A stretch of DNA of 64,000 nucleotides from Merzomyia westermanni (GCA_949987695.1 OX465292.1:66733761-66797760); one strand, 5' to 3'; numbered from the stretch's first letter, positions 10,117 to 20,829 are shown. The notes: generated from the letters alone by a model not told the origin. Made by a program: numbers and translations.

Positions 10117-11375
10117 GCAATTTCTCCCAGCTGGGCTCGACCCTTCATATTTCACGAGCATGTTCGATAATTGTGCTATCAGATGAGAACTTGTCGATGG
10201 AGGCTATATTGTGGATGGCCATCTCCAACCATTTCGCTTGGTTCTGATAAGTCTTCGATACCAATTCTTGCGCCTTAATGTATGCCTCATAATCGGCTAA
10301 CAAATAACAGTGATCGTACTTCAACAAAATATCAACAACATTCTTGAATTCATTCGGATTACTTGGGCTAAAGAAGCCTCCCTGAATCTGGTCGATGCAT
10401 AGTTTAATCTCAGGATTACGATTGTAGTAATCGTAGGCATTATAACCGCTTTTCTTCAACGTCTCAACTTCTTCGAGAGTCATGCCAAAAAATAAAATGT
10501 CGTCATTGCCCATTTCTTCGGCCATCTCGACATTGGCACCATCCAAAGTACCGACGGCCAAAGCGCCATTCAACATAAATTTCATGTTACCAGTACCGGA
10601 AGCCTCAGTACCGGCAGTGGAAATTTGTTCCGATGGATCAGCAGCAGGCATAATCTTCTCAGCTAAAGTGACATGGTAATTCTCCAATAAGATAACCTTC
10701 AGCTTATCACACACAATGGGATCGTTGTTAACAACATCGCCAACAGCGCAAATGAGGTGAATGATCTGCTTGGCGACATAGTAACCGGGTGCAGCTTTAC
10801 CACCAATCATATTTGTATGCGCCGTAACGTTAGCGGTGGGATCTTTCTTTATGCGATTGGAAAGTGTTTGTACTCATGGATACGTTTGACTTGAATGTCA
10901 AACATGGAGGCAGGATTCACTTTCACGCCATAATCTTTTTCCAAAATTTGTGTGAGCCTTAATTTGTTCTCTTGTTTCGCGCGTGCAACATTGCGCTGGA
11001 AATTGGGGTCTCATCGCCAATCTTTTCGGCAATCAAGTCCGACAAACCGAGATTGCAGAGCAACAGCCAACGACTTGGTGTAATACCATTAGTCTTGTTC
11101 TGGAACTTATGCGGTTCATATTCGTAGAAGAGACGGAAGAGATCTTTTTTTAATATTTCTGAATAAACAGCAGCTACACCATGCACAGCATGCGAACCCG
11201 CAATAGACAAATGCGCCATATTAATGCGTTTCTCACCATCCTTCTCCACCTCATACGCTCAAAATCTCTAGAATATTTCTTGGCCACACCTTCCATGAAC
11301 AGAAAGTTGATGTGAGAGATGATTGGCAAATGACGTGGCAGAATCGACTACAGTAATGAACCGGGTCAAGTACTC
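10117..11375 (-). pseudogene. Glycogen phosphorylase pseudogene (C-terminal half)
   Basis: Minus-strand relic of glycogen phosphorylase, the PLP enzyme that releases glucose-1-phosphate from glycogen. Order on the minus strand: LPRHLPIISHINFLFMEGVA (around 11280-11340), EKRINMAHLSIAGSHAVHG (11160-11240), NKTNGITPSRWLLLCN (11040-11100), ILEKDYGVKVNPASMFDIQV (10880-10955), then a long open stretch 10810-10145 with MIGGKAAPGYYVAKQI and EASGTGNMKFMLNGA; the lysine in the latter is the PLP-binding residue of the family. Damage: frame changes near 11250, 10970 and 10830-10870, the last with loss of residues, and a TGA where the family has a conserved residue right after HAREI (about 10140). No introns seen. 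The N-terminal half is missing. Confidence 0.9.
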
Positions 11376-12179
11376 CAGAGCTCGTTGCAAACGGTTGTCG
11401 TTCGTTGTCATCTGTGGTTGTCGTCCATTTAAATAAAAAAAATAGTAAATAACAAATTTTAATCGCCATCTTTTGCGTGCGGTACGAAATTCGGCATCTT
11501 CCCTCGTGGTTGTTAACCTCTAGGGGGGGTGACGCTATTACCATAAAAACGGGGACCGCTACCTTTCATCATAGACTTGGCGTTACCTACTCCCCGGCTC
11601 AAAGACGACCACGTATGGCAAAAAGAAAGGCATTGGTCACTGCACTTTTATGCCTTAGGGCTACAACCGCTTGACATACTCTTTTTATTTTCAGTGTTCA
11701 CACGACGTGTCTTGCTGCAAAGCAGATTTGTCTTTGGACGATCGAACTCAACCGGCATATCATACGCAGGCTACACACATTTTTGCACTTAAGCTTGAAC
11801 GGTTTAGTTTTATTTATAATGGAACCCGGATTCATTACCCAACAAGCAAAGTAAATTTTAAATATATGTTTGAAAGGATTCTGAAATTTTTTTCTTATCA
11901 ACCGTAAATTTTTTTAGGCTATTAAAATTTTCTGAAAACGGTCTTTAGGAAAAGGATTTCCAACATCTTTTTTTTTGAAGTTGAGAAACAACTGACAAAT
12001 GTTTTCCTCTAGGTTTTGTGAACTCCTGGGTTTCAGTTAGAATAAAAAATTATTTATCACAGTTTGCTTTGGAGAGTTTATACCAGGGTTAATTTAAACT
12101 TTCAAATGAATGAAGACTATGAAGACTCACTTATCACTTATGATAGCAAGTTTACTTTAAATAGGTTTTTTTTAAGCCT
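11376..12179. other. No gene recognised
   Basis: About 800 bases, AT-rich towards the right. A pyrimidine run and AG near 11690-11696 resembles a 3' splice site, but the following frame has no family I recognise. May include remains of the upstream GlyP region. Confidence 0.4.
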
Positions 12180-13189
12180 TTACCGAAATGCTTGTTGAGA
12201 TGTTGATTTATATGTATGAATGGAGGGGGTATGTATACGAGAGTGGCACCGTCTGCTGCCAACTTTTCGTTGCAGATGGATATATTTTTCGTAGCAGATT
12301 GACTTGTCTTTATGCGTTAGGTTTTCTGCGGCGTCGTCATCGAGTGCATTTAGTTTTCTTTGGCAGAATGATTCGCCCTTCTGCGGTTGGCTTTCTGGTG
12401 TCCTCGTTAAGGGTAGCGAGTGAGGGGTGGAAAATTTTGAGATAGGGGGTTGAAAAATGTTAGGACGAAGCTGGAGGGGATGATTCCGTTTATGTCGAGA
12501 GTGGCACTTGTTGCAGTCATAAGAACTGGTGCACTTCGAGACAGTATGTCCTGGGAATAGGCAGCTCAAACAGCCCTTGGTGGATTTCACAAAATTAATT
12601 CTCTCCACCGGAGTTAGTTTAAGAAAACGGGGACAGTTTCGTAATCTGTGGGCATTCGATTTGCACTTTGTGCACAGTAATTTGGTCACGTTTACTTGTT
12701 ATGTACCAAGTCTTTTTGCAGAGTTTCGTTGGCATTCCGCGTAATTTGCGGTATTTGCGCTTTCGAAGAACTCCCTATGAACCCAGACACTGTTTCGAGT
12801 GTCTGGAAGCGGTTGGACAAAAATTTCTCAATATCCTCCCACTTGGATATTTCCACTTTGTGGTCTATGCTTTGCTCCCATAGACCAAGCGCACTCCCCG
12901 GCAATTTCGTCGAACACAAATATGTAATAATTGCATCCCAGTTCGAAGTGTCAATTTTATGACTTCGTAGGGACGAAAGGCAATTATTTATTTCGCGCTG
13001 ACGTGTTTTAATCGCGCTACCACACTCACTCTACCTTTTTCAAGTAAAACAAAATTTGCGAGTTTACTAGGATACGTTTGTTTTCGTATCTCTCACATTT
13101 TTTCACAATATCTTTTGCCTCACCTTGTGTCTTATTGTTCAGATGGAACAATTTCTCCACAGGTGTTAGGCGTTTGTTCAAGATATATA
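12180..13189 (-). pseudogene. BEL/Pao family A (copy 2): gag and nucleocapsid, left part
   Basis: Family A gag nearly identical over 12490-13189 to 24119-24820. Nucleocapsid clusters CTKCKSNAHRLRNC and CLSCLFPGHTVSKC...CNKCHSRHK are in one frame here (12689-12180), continuing into a Ser/Pro/Thr-rich stretch with PNIFQPPISKFSTP. The capsid part shows YLCSTKLPGSALGLWEQSID. As in copy 3 (24119-25197), about 60 bases of gag present in copy 1 are missing near 13030-13100. The gag is cut at 13189 by a gypsy element and resumes at 20429. Confidence 0.82.
13186..13189. repeat. Target-site duplication TATA, left (partner 20425-20428)
   Basis: TATA lies directly before the 5' LTR (13190) and directly after the 3' LTR (20424). 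The uninterrupted site is seen in the related BEL copy at about 24808-24816, where it occurs once. This proves the gypsy element inserted into BEL gag with a 4-bp duplication. Confidence 0.9.
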
Positions 13190-13503
13190 TGTGGGATTGA
13201 CATACGCAACTAACTTAGCAGTAGGAACTAGGACTAATACTAACGATAATACAACCCTGACAAACATGGAATGAAACATAGAATAGATCGCACTGAACAC
13301 ACCACGCCATACTTTGACAAGACTAACGAAGGACGATCATAAATCATAATTTGTAAAACCGCCACCAAGCGAAGATGTTTTCCGCACTGTATTTTTAAAC
13401 TCGCACTTAGTATATGTATAAGTGAATCGTTGTACTTGAAAAGTTGATATTAAATGTTATAAAAAACACCTGAATTTATCGTGTTTAATTTATGGATCCC
13501 ACA
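13190..13503 (+). mobile_element. Gypsy element 1, 5' LTR (314 bp)
   Basis: Starts TGTGGGATTG and ends TGGATCCCACA, so the ends form the inverted TGTGGGA...TCCCACA. It has the same length as the 3' LTR at 20111-20424, and I see only one difference (CTAACTTAG against CTAAGTTAG near 13215). Near-identity of LTRs means a recent insertion. Confidence 0.93.
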
Positions 13504-13506
13504 AAG

Positions 13507-13521
13507 TGGTGTCAAAAGTGG
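13507..13521 (+). other. Putative primer-binding site of gypsy element 1
   Basis: TGGTGTCAAAAGTGG starts four bases after the 5' LTR, the place expected for a tRNA primer-binding site beginning with TGG. I cannot name the tRNA with confidence. Confidence 0.45.
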
Positions 13522-13853
13522 AAAGAATCCACAAGTGTTTAAAACTATATATGTATATGTAACTGTGTGTGCAAGACGTTTAAATTAATGTGCAAATTTT
13601 GATTTGGCCAAATACACATATATATTTATGCGCGCAGGTGTATATGCACACGTAAATCCACGGTTGGAAATTTTAAGAGCGCAATTAATAGTGCAAGGTT
13701 TAACTTTACAATTTTGTTACCATACGTGAAATTGCGAATTTTGTATCATGAAAACTTAAATCTAAATCATAAAACTGTACAAATTCTAACGGAAAATCCG
13801 TGGCGTGGTCAACAAAAACGGTAAAATAAACCGATATCTAAACAAACACAATA
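13522..13853. other. Gypsy element 1 leader, first part
   Basis: Untranslated leader between primer-binding site and the mariner insertion; AT-rich, with several ATATGTATAT-like runs. It resumes at 15171. No ORF of note. Confidence 0.6.
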
Positions 13854-13855
13854 TA

Positions 13856-15168
13856 CAGGGTGGCTGATGAAAGCCGCTACCAAAAAAAAATTAAATAACT
13901 TTTTTTCTGTTTAATGAATCTGGTTAATTTTTTTTTTATTTTGCAGATTGACTTTTACATTTAACAAAAATGGATAACTGGGACACTGAAACAAGAATTT
14001 GGATTGTCCGCCGCTATCACGCACTGGAGTCCGTAGTTTCGGTTCAAAGAGAGTATAGGCGCACGTTTGGCGGCAATCCTCCGAGCAGATGGACCATAAT
14101 AAGACTTGTAAACAATTTTGCCGAGCATGGGACGGTCAACAGAAGACCTTACCATCGAAACCCTTCAGTTCGAACGGAGGAAACAATCGCTGCTGTAGCT
14201 GCTGCCATACAAAACAATCCACGTGTTTCGACAAGAAGCTTATCTGCTCAAATGGGTGTAAGCAGACAGTCATTACAGTCAATTATGCACAAAGATTTGG
14301 ACTTATTCCCATATAAAATTCAAATGGCCAACAAACTGAACGCTGCAGACTTGCCGATTCGCTTGGAATTTTGCCAGAAGATGATTCAAATGGTGGAAGA
14401 GGATGGAAACATGTTGAACTGTCCTTTCATGTCTGACGAGGCCCATTTCGATTTAAACGGCAACATAAACAAACAAAATTGTCGAATATGGAGTGCTTCC
14501 AACCCACAGATACTCCATGAGACGGAATTGCATCCACTTCGTGTCACAGTGTGGTGTGCAGTTTCATCACGCTGCATTGTCGGGCAATACTTCTTCGAAG
14601 AAAACGGTCACACCGTTACGGTTACTGGAGACCGTTACTTGAGCATGTTGAGAGAGTTTTTCTATCCAGAATTACGCCGAATGAGAATTTCTTTCAACTC
14701 TGTGTGGTTTCAGCAAGATGGTGCAGCTCCTCATATAGCCCAACTTGTTATGACAGAATTGCGACGAAAATTTCCCAATAAGCTGATATCCAGAAACTCC
14801 ACATTCCGTTGGCCACCCAGGTCGCCTGACCTTACTGCTCCTGACTTTTTCTTGTGGGGTTATTGCAAACAGGAAGTCTTCAAAGTAAAACCAACAAATT
14901 TGAATGAACTAAGGCAATCCATTCGAGAAACAACTGCGGCTATTCCTGTCTCAACTCTCCAAGCAGTAATGAACAACTTTTTGGTAAGATGCCGCACATG
15001 CATCGACGAGCAGGGGGGCATTTAAATTCCATTATTTTTAAAACTAATTAAGCTATATTTAATAAAATTTAATGAGCTTTAACATGAATAAAAGAAAAAT
15101 GAATTCCATACACTGAAAAAAAAAATTATTTGAGTTTCTTAATGTAGTAAAATTCATCAGCCACCCTG
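13856..15168 (+). mobile_element. D,D41D mariner element, complete (1,313 bp)
   Basis: Flanked by TA on each side (13854-13855, 15169-15170). Terminal inverted repeats begin CAGGGTGGCTGATGA on the left and end TCATCAGCCACCCTG on the right, identical over these 15 bases. One full transposase frame lies inside on the same strand. Inserted in the untranslated leader of gypsy element 1, about 575 bases before gag. A second, damaged copy is at 51462-52736. Confidence 0.95.
13970..15025 (+). CDS. Mariner-family transposase, D,D41D type, 351 aa
   Basis: Cut-and-paste transposase of the IS630/Tc1/mariner superfamily, acting in the nucleus on its own inverted ends and inserting at TA. Residues 1-40 match the DUF4817-type N-terminus seen in many insect transposases; residues 60-115 look like a second helix-turn-helix with VSTRSLSAQMGVSRQSLQ. 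Catalytic aspartates are D156 (MSDEAHFD), D250 (WFQQDGAAPH) and D292 (SPDLTAPDFFLWG). The gap between the second and third is 41 residues, unlike the 34 of classical mariners. The C-terminus ends RCRTCIDEQGGI. The ATG at 13970 is the first in frame and gives a full-length protein. All expected residues are present, so the product could be active. The 51462-52736 copy shows how the same gene decays. Confidence 0.93.
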   Translation: MDNWDTETRIWIVRRYHALESVVSVQREYRRTFGGNPPSRWTIIRLVNNFAEHGTVNRRPYHRNPSVRTEETIAAVAAAIQNNPRVSTRSLSAQMGVSRQSLQSIMHKDLDLFPYKIQMANKLNAADLPIRLEFCQKMIQMVEEDGNMLNCPFMSDEAHFDLNGNINKQNCRIWSASNPQILHETELHPLRVTVWCAVSSRCIVGQYFFEENGHTVTVTGDRYLSMLREFFYPELRRMRISFNSVWFQQDGAAPHIAQLVMTELRRKFPNKLISRNSTFRWPPRSPDLTAPDFFLWGYCKQEVFKVKPTNLNELRQSIRETTAAIPVSTLQAVMNNFLVRCRTCIDEQGGI

Positions 15169-15170
15169 TA

Positions 15171-15744
15171 TGTACGTAAAGTCGCAGTAGCGGAGAAGAA
15201 CGCCAGCAGAGGGCAGATGCCAGAGATAGACAGCAGCGACAAGGAGCAGCAGTAGAAGAACAACAACAACACGCATATAACATCACCACATAACTATATG
15301 ACAAGCAGCAGCAGAAGTAAATAACGGAACATGCACATTGGGTAGACGGCAGAGATTACTGTATGTAGAAATAAATGTATATGTAATAACACATGTATAT
15401 ATTTTGAATCTTAATGCATGTTTTTGTATGTATACATGGTGAATTTTACACTTTAACATTGAAAATACCGTACTGCTCTGCTCATACGCATATGTAAAGA
15501 ATAAAGTTTTTTGTTTGTTGTTATTGTTACAAATAAATCGAATTATTGCAGTACAGTACCGAGCAGAACTTAAGCAGAGATATTTCGAAAGAGAAAATTC
15601 AGAAAAGATTTTGAGTAAAATATTTTAATAACATTGCGGATACAGTAGAGTGCACACTATTATCAAATAAGTTTTATAATTCTGAGCGGTTAATATTGAA
15701 TTTAACAAGTGTATAAATTTTAATAATATTTGAAATTGTAAGAC
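15171..15744. other. Gypsy element 1 leader, second part
   Basis: Continuation of the untranslated leader to the gag start. It contains a CAG/AGC-rich stretch near 15190-15320 and no ORF of note. Confidence 0.6.
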
Positions 15745-16585
15745 ATGGACCGTGACGATATACTTAGGATGACTGTTGACAGTTTGTGGGAAAAGCTTGC
15801 TGACTTAGGTTTGTCGACTAATGGACGGAAAGCTACTTTACAAGACAGACTTTTAGAACACTTCGGCCTGAATGTGAGCGATGGTCCAGAGTCGGATGAT
15901 GATGTTGTAAGCCAGATAAGTGTGCGTCCAGCGCAAGTTGGAAGGTCTATGTTCACTCTTCGTGATATAGAGGACTCAATGGCATCGTTCAGTGGGTCAA
16001 GTCAACCAGGTTTTGAACAATGGCTGGAGGATTTTGAGAGCAACGCAGAAGCTGTCAAGTGGAACGAATTGCAGAAGTTTATTTATGCGAAACAGCTTTT
16101 GAAGGGCGCCGCCAAAATTTTTATTCGTAGCCAAACCGGTATTAGCGATTGGAACTCATTAAAGTTTTCTTTGCGTCGAGAGTTTGGAGCCACCCTATCG
16201 TCCATAGAAGCGCGCACTGCGGAACCGTCGAAATCACCCTGGTGAAGATCTTCGAGAATACTTGTATGTACTTATGGAAATCGGCAAGCCAATATGTTTA
16301 GATGATGCAAGCCTCATCGAATATTTCATCGACGGCATACAGGATTCCCGATCAAACAAGAACAACCTGTATCAAGCGAAAACTGTCAACGAGTTGAAAG
16401 AACAAGTAAAGGTATATGAAAAGATCCGCAGCAAATCACAGTCCACGAGTGGGAATTATGTAAAGCCGACGTCCTCAAACCGAGATTTGCATAATCCAAC
16501 TGCGGGTAGAAAAGGGTGTTACAGTTGTGGCGATCAGTCTTACATCGCCAGGAATTGTCCGAGTAAGCGGCTGAACTGTTTTTAA
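15745..16585 (+). pseudogene. Gypsy element 1 gag, frameshifted and with a stop
   Basis: Structural polyprotein of a Ty3/gypsy element. The N-terminus (residues about 8-45, DSLWEKLADLGLSTNGRK) resembles a SAP-like helix pair. A capsid part follows (GFEQWLEDFESNAEAV, FSLRREFGATLSS). A frame change near 16210-16250 ends the first frame at 16245; the capsid continues in another frame from about 16212. The nucleocapsid has CYSCGDQSYIARNC, with Y where the CCHC histidine is expected, and a second knuckle interrupted by TAA at 16583-16585 and resuming as CGKEGHRASEC. This second frame is the same as that of pol, so the intact family probably has a single gag-pol frame. This copy cannot make full-length Gag. 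Confidence 0.88.
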
Positions 16586-18637
16586 TGTGGCAAGGAGGGC
16601 CACAGAGCTAGTGAATGCGGAAACAAGGGGAAAGAGGTAAAGGCGGAGAAGAGTTCAGCGAATATGATGGCGGTCAGACAGAGTGGTCTTATTTGCAAGG
16701 ACATATTCTTCAGCATGTCGAATAGAACAATTTCGGCACTCGTAGACACCGGTTCAGATTTGTGTTTAATACGTCATGACACTATACTAATGCTGCAATT
16801 GGACGTTGAGTTGAGTAAGGAGAAGAGACGGTTGGTAGGCATCAGCAATAGTGCGATGATGACGATGGGTAGTTTCACGCTTCCCATGTGTATGGATGGA
16901 GTTTCACTTCACATTACTTTCCACGTAGTACAGGAGCGAGATTTGAGTTATTCCTTGGTGATAGGCAACGACGTCCTCAAACAAGTTGACCTTATTGTAA
17001 CGGAAGATGGAGCCATGTTCAGGGAGAAGATGAGTGAGCCTAGCAGTAAAGCTGCACGTGACCGTAAGGCAGTGGCTGGTAATTGCGGGAGCCGGGGGCA
17101 GGTCGAACGGAGTGCAGGTGAAGGTGCAATGGGGCGCAAGGCAAAGGCCGGTGATTGCGTAGGTGCACGTCCTGATGACTCGTTAGCAAAGGATTTGAAT
17201 GCAGTATATGCGGCAATTAGGAATGCGATAAAGAAGCTCAGGGAGAGAGAATTGGCTCAGGTTCCGTGTAAGCGTGATGAGACGCGAGAAGATGTGAATA
17301 CGAAAGCGCATGGCGAGGAGTCGCCACATGAGAGAACGATTCCAAGCAAGCAGAGCGTATGTGACCGAGTAGAGCAAGCGAAGCATTGCGAGGGAAGGTC
17401 GTGTGGAAAGATAGTCGCGTTGCAAGCAGAATTTGGTAATCTATGTTTAATAGCGGAGGAGAAGTCAGACATCCAAGATAAAATTGAGGTTTCTTATTTG
17501 AGCAAGCCATTAGCGGGTGAGGTACGGAGCTTGATAGCAGCCTACAAACCGGCTAAGAACTCGGTATCGACAGTGGAGATGAAAATCCTCCTGACCGACG
17601 ACGTACCAGTGTATGAACGACCAAGGAGAATGTCATACGCAGATCGGCTAGCAGTAGATAGCCAGGTAGCAGCGTGGTTAAATGATGGGATCATACAACC
17701 TAGTAACTCCAATTACGCTTCACCAGTTGTTCTTGTGGCGAAGAAAGATGGAAGTAAACGCCTCTGTTGCGACTACCGACGTCTGAACGAGAAGGTTATT
17801 CGTGATAATTTTCCTATGCCCATGATCGACGACGTCATCGAACAGTTGTTGGGGGCCAACGTTTTCTCCACACTCGATCTTATGAACGCATTTTTCCATG
17901 TTCCGGTAAATGCAGAGTCAAGAAAATATACATCATTCGTAACGCATAGTGGGCAGTTCAAGTTTCTGTACGTGCCATTCGGCATATCGAATTCGCCGGC
18001 AGTTTTCTCGAGGTTTGTAGCTGCAGTTTTGAAGGATCTGGTACGCGATGGAACAGTCATGGTATACATGGATGATCTGATTATTCCCTCGAATAATGAA
18101 GCCGAAGGTATCCGGAAGCTGAAACGGGTGTTAGAAGTAGCAGCGGTAAACGGGTTGCAAGTAAAATGGAGCAAATGCCAATTTCTAAAGGAAAAAGTGG
18201 CGTTTCTCGGATACGTCATCACAAATAACACGATACGGCCCTCCGAAGCTAAGACTAGTGCGATTCGGAACTATCCAGTGCCAAGTAATAAGAAATCCTT
18301 GCAGCGTTTCCTTGGCCTTATGTCATACTTCCGAAGATTCGTCGATAATTACGCCGTAATCGCAAAGCCTTTATCCGACTTACTCCGTAGAGATGTCAAC
18401 TTCGTGTTACAAGATGAGCAACTAGCGGCGTTCCAACAATTAAAGGCAGCTCTTACGAATCCTCCGGTGTTAAGATTGTATAACCCCAAAGCGGTAACGG
18501 AAGTGCATACAGATGCAAGCATGGCGGGCTATGGTGCGGTGCTACTGCAGAAGGATTCCGAGGATCAGGAGTTTCACCCAATCCAATTTATGAGCCGAAA
18601 GACGAAGCCGTCGGAAGAGAAATTACACTCCTATTAA
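16586..18637 (+). pseudogene. Gypsy element 1 pol: protease, reverse transcriptase, RNase H (stop at 18635)
   Basis: Open from the end of gag to TAA at 18635-18637. Domain order: protease with LVDTGSD near 16739; a charged linker of about 200 residues; RT with LCCDYRRLNEKV, a first catalytic segment STLDLMNAFFHV near 17868, YMDD at 18064-18075, and LQRFLGLMSYFRRFV; then RNase H with TDASMAGYGAVLL near 18510. The stop interrupts RNase H, and the same frame continues at 18638 to the integrase, so the lesion is one in-frame stop codon. RT copies element RNA into DNA in cytoplasmic particles. Catalytic residues in RT appear intact; the polyprotein does not reach integrase without readthrough. Confidence 0.9.
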
Positions 18638-20092
18638 TTAGAGGTACTAGCCGTTGTTGAAGAATTGAGGAAATGGCGGGTATATCTGCTGGGAATACGA
18701 TTTAAGATTGTAACAGACTGTAATGCTTTCACTATGACATTAAAGAAGAAAGATGTTCCTCTCCGAGTCTCGCGTTGGGCGATGTTCTTACAAGATTTTG
18801 ATTACGAGATTGAGCACCGAAGTGGATCGAAAATGCGACATGTAGATGCGTTGAGTAGGGTTTCGTGCCTGATGCTAGAGGATTCACTGAGTCACCGATT
18901 GAAGCAAGCGCAGATTCAGGATAATTGGATACGAGCGGTCCGCAAGATCTTCGAGAAAGAAGAGTATGAAGACTACTTTGTGAAAAATGGCGTACTATAC
19001 AAAGATCCTGTGAAAGAATTAGTCGTAGTCCCGTCACAAATGGAAGATGAGATTATCCGTATGGCGCATAAGCAAGGACACTTCTCCGTTAAGAAAACGC
19101 AAGAGGCTGTGGACAAACGCTTTTATATTCCTAATCCGAGTCCGAAGATAGCTAAAGCGGTGCGTAGTTGTGTGGAGTGTCTTGTCATAGACGCTAAAGC
19201 TGGGAGAAAGGAAGGGTTCCTGAACACCATCCATAAGGAGGATAGGCCTTTAAGCACGTATCACCTTGACCACGTCGGACCGATGGAAACTACCAAGAAG
19301 GCCTATAATTACCTTTTGGTTGTTATGGATGCTTTTTCCAAGTTTTTTTGGTTATACCCTACGAAAGATACTGGAGCAGATGCCGTAGTTGATCGATTGA
19401 AAAGGCAAGCAGCCGTGTTTGGTAATCCAAGGCGAGTGATCACGGACAGAGGAGCTGCTTTCACATCTCATTTCTTCAAGGATTATTGTGAAAGCGAGGC
19501 GATTGGACATTTATTGATTGCTACAGGCATACCGCGAGGAAACGGGCAGGTCGAAAGAATGCATCGAATTGTAATACCAATGATAGCAAAGCTGAGTCAT
19601 GAAGCTCCAGGGAATTGGTACACGCATGTCAATCGTGTCCAGCAATACATTAATAGTAGTCCGCCCCGTAGTACCAAAGTCTCGCCGTTCAAGATATTGA
19701 CTGGTGTGGAAATGCGCATTCCGGAAAATCCACAATTGCAGGAGATGCTTGAAGATGAGTGTCTGGACGAGCTAAACGCAGAGAGAGAAGAGGTACGTCG
19801 CCAAGCGCGAGAGAATATCGCCGTAATTCTACAAGAGAATCGTAAAACGTTTAATAAACATCGACAAGTTGAGACTGGATACACCATCGACGAGCTAGTA
19901 GCCATCAAGCGAACGCAGTATGGGTCAGGCCTGAAGCTGAAAGCCAAGTATCTGGGGCCCTACAAGATTCTTAAAATAATGAGACGCGGACGTTATGCTG
20001 TTGAGAAAGTCGGAGAGCACGAAGGCCCAAAGCGCACCATCACCGCCGCTGAACACATGAAGAAATGGGATCGATCATCCGAAGCCGAATGA
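18638..20092 (+). CDS. Gypsy element 1 pol: RNase H end and integrase (475+ aa open)
   Basis: Same frame as the preceding piece, open to TGA at 20090. It starts with the RNase H C-terminus (VTDCNAF, HVDALSR), then the integrase zinc-binding part HKQGHFSVKKTQEAV...CVEC (about 19064-19180), the catalytic core with Asp in YHLDHVGPM (about 19258), Asp in VITDRGAAF (about 19440) and Glu in GNGQVERMH (about 19545), giving the D,D,E triad, and a C-terminal KAKYLGPYKILKIMRRGRY segment. There is no chromodomain that I can see and no env follows. The first methionine (18665) is internal. Intact as a reading frame but separated from RT by a stop. Confidence 0.88.
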   Translation, partial: LEVLAVVEELRKWRVYLLGIRFKIVTDCNAFTMTLKKKDVPLRVSRWAMFLQDFDYEIEHRSGSKMRHVDALSRVSCLMLEDSLSHRLKQAQIQDNWIRAVRKIFEKEEYEDYFVKNGVLYKDPVKELVVVPSQMEDEIIRMAHKQGHFSVKKTQEAVDKRFYIPNPSPKIAKAVRSCVECLVIDAKAGRKEGFLNTIHKEDRPLSTYHLDHVGPMETTKKAYNYLLVVMDAFSKFFWLYPTKDTGADAVVDRLKRQAAVFGNPRRVITDRGAAFTSHFFKDYCESEAIGHLLIATGIPRGNGQVERMHRIVIPMIAKLSHEAPGNWYTHVNRVQQYINSSPPRSTKVSPFKILTGVEMRIPENPQLQEMLEDECLDELNAEREEVRRQARENIAVILQENRKTFNKHRQVETGYTIDELVAIKRTQYGSGLKLKAKYLGPYKILKIMRRGRYAVEKVGEHEGPKRTITAAEHMKKWDRSSEAE

Positions 20093-20110
20093 TGCCGCAG
20101 GATGGCCGAA

Positions 20111-20424
20111 TGTGGGATTGACATACGCAACTAAGTTAGCAGTAGGAACTAGGACTAATACTAACGATAATACAACCCTGACAAACATGGAATGAAACAT
20201 AGAATAGATCGCACTGAACACACCACGCCATACTTTGACAAGACTAACGAAGGACGATCATAAATCATAATTTGTAAAACCGCCACCAAGCGAAGATGTT
20301 TTCCGCACTGTATTTTTAAACTCGCACTTAGTATATGTATAAGTGAATCGTTGTACTTGAAAAGTTGATATTAAATGTTATAAAAAACACCTGAATTTAT
20401 CGTGTTTAATTTATGGATCCCACA
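20111..20424 (+). mobile_element. Gypsy element 1, 3' LTR (314 bp)
   Basis: Same ends and length as the 5' LTR; starts 18 bases after the pol stop. The bases before it (GCCGCAGGATGGCCGAA) are only weakly purine-rich, so the polypurine tract is not obvious. Followed by the TATA target duplication at 20425-20428. Confidence 0.93.
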
Positions 20425-20829
20425 TATATTGCCATGAACATCACGAAATGTTGGCCATGACAGATAATCGCCCTTGAAAACTTCAGTATCACATGGAGGC
20501 AGGCGGATACTGTGTTCAAATTCGGGATTTTCTTCAGTTTTATTTTCTGGTTTGTTGTATGTCGCTTGGCGTGTAGCCATATCTGACATGCAGCGTAAAT
20601 ATACTGCATATGCTGTCTTATACTTCTGTTTAACAGAAACTATACCAGTGGCCTCTAACTTATCTGAATTAAGTAAGTCGTCATAAGCCGTTCTGGTTTT
20701 TCTCCACATTGCTTTCAAGTCCTCTTGTTGAAGCCCAAGAGTGTACTTGCTGTGGACTGAATCCTCTAGTTTATTTTAGTCTGACTCGAATTCAAAAATC
20801 GAATCAGCCTGCCTAATGAAACTTTCCAT
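20425..20829 (-). pseudogene. BEL/Pao family A (copy 2): gag, N-terminal part
   Basis: Resumes the gag interrupted at 13189. A start ATG is visible at 20829 (minus strand) followed by ESFIRQADSIFEFESD and then a stop, with the frame continuing through VHSKYTLGLQQEDLKAMWRK into TRTAYDDLLNSDKLEATG and PPCDTEVFKGDYLSWPTFRD. The stop early in gag and the gypsy insertion make it non-functional. The matching start in copy 3 is at 25197. Confidence 0.8.

Noticed and set aside
10145..10810. Functional glycogen phosphorylase gene
   Set aside because: The long open part is well preserved, but the upstream part has several frame changes and lost residues, the N-terminal half is missing and a premature TGA follows HAREI.
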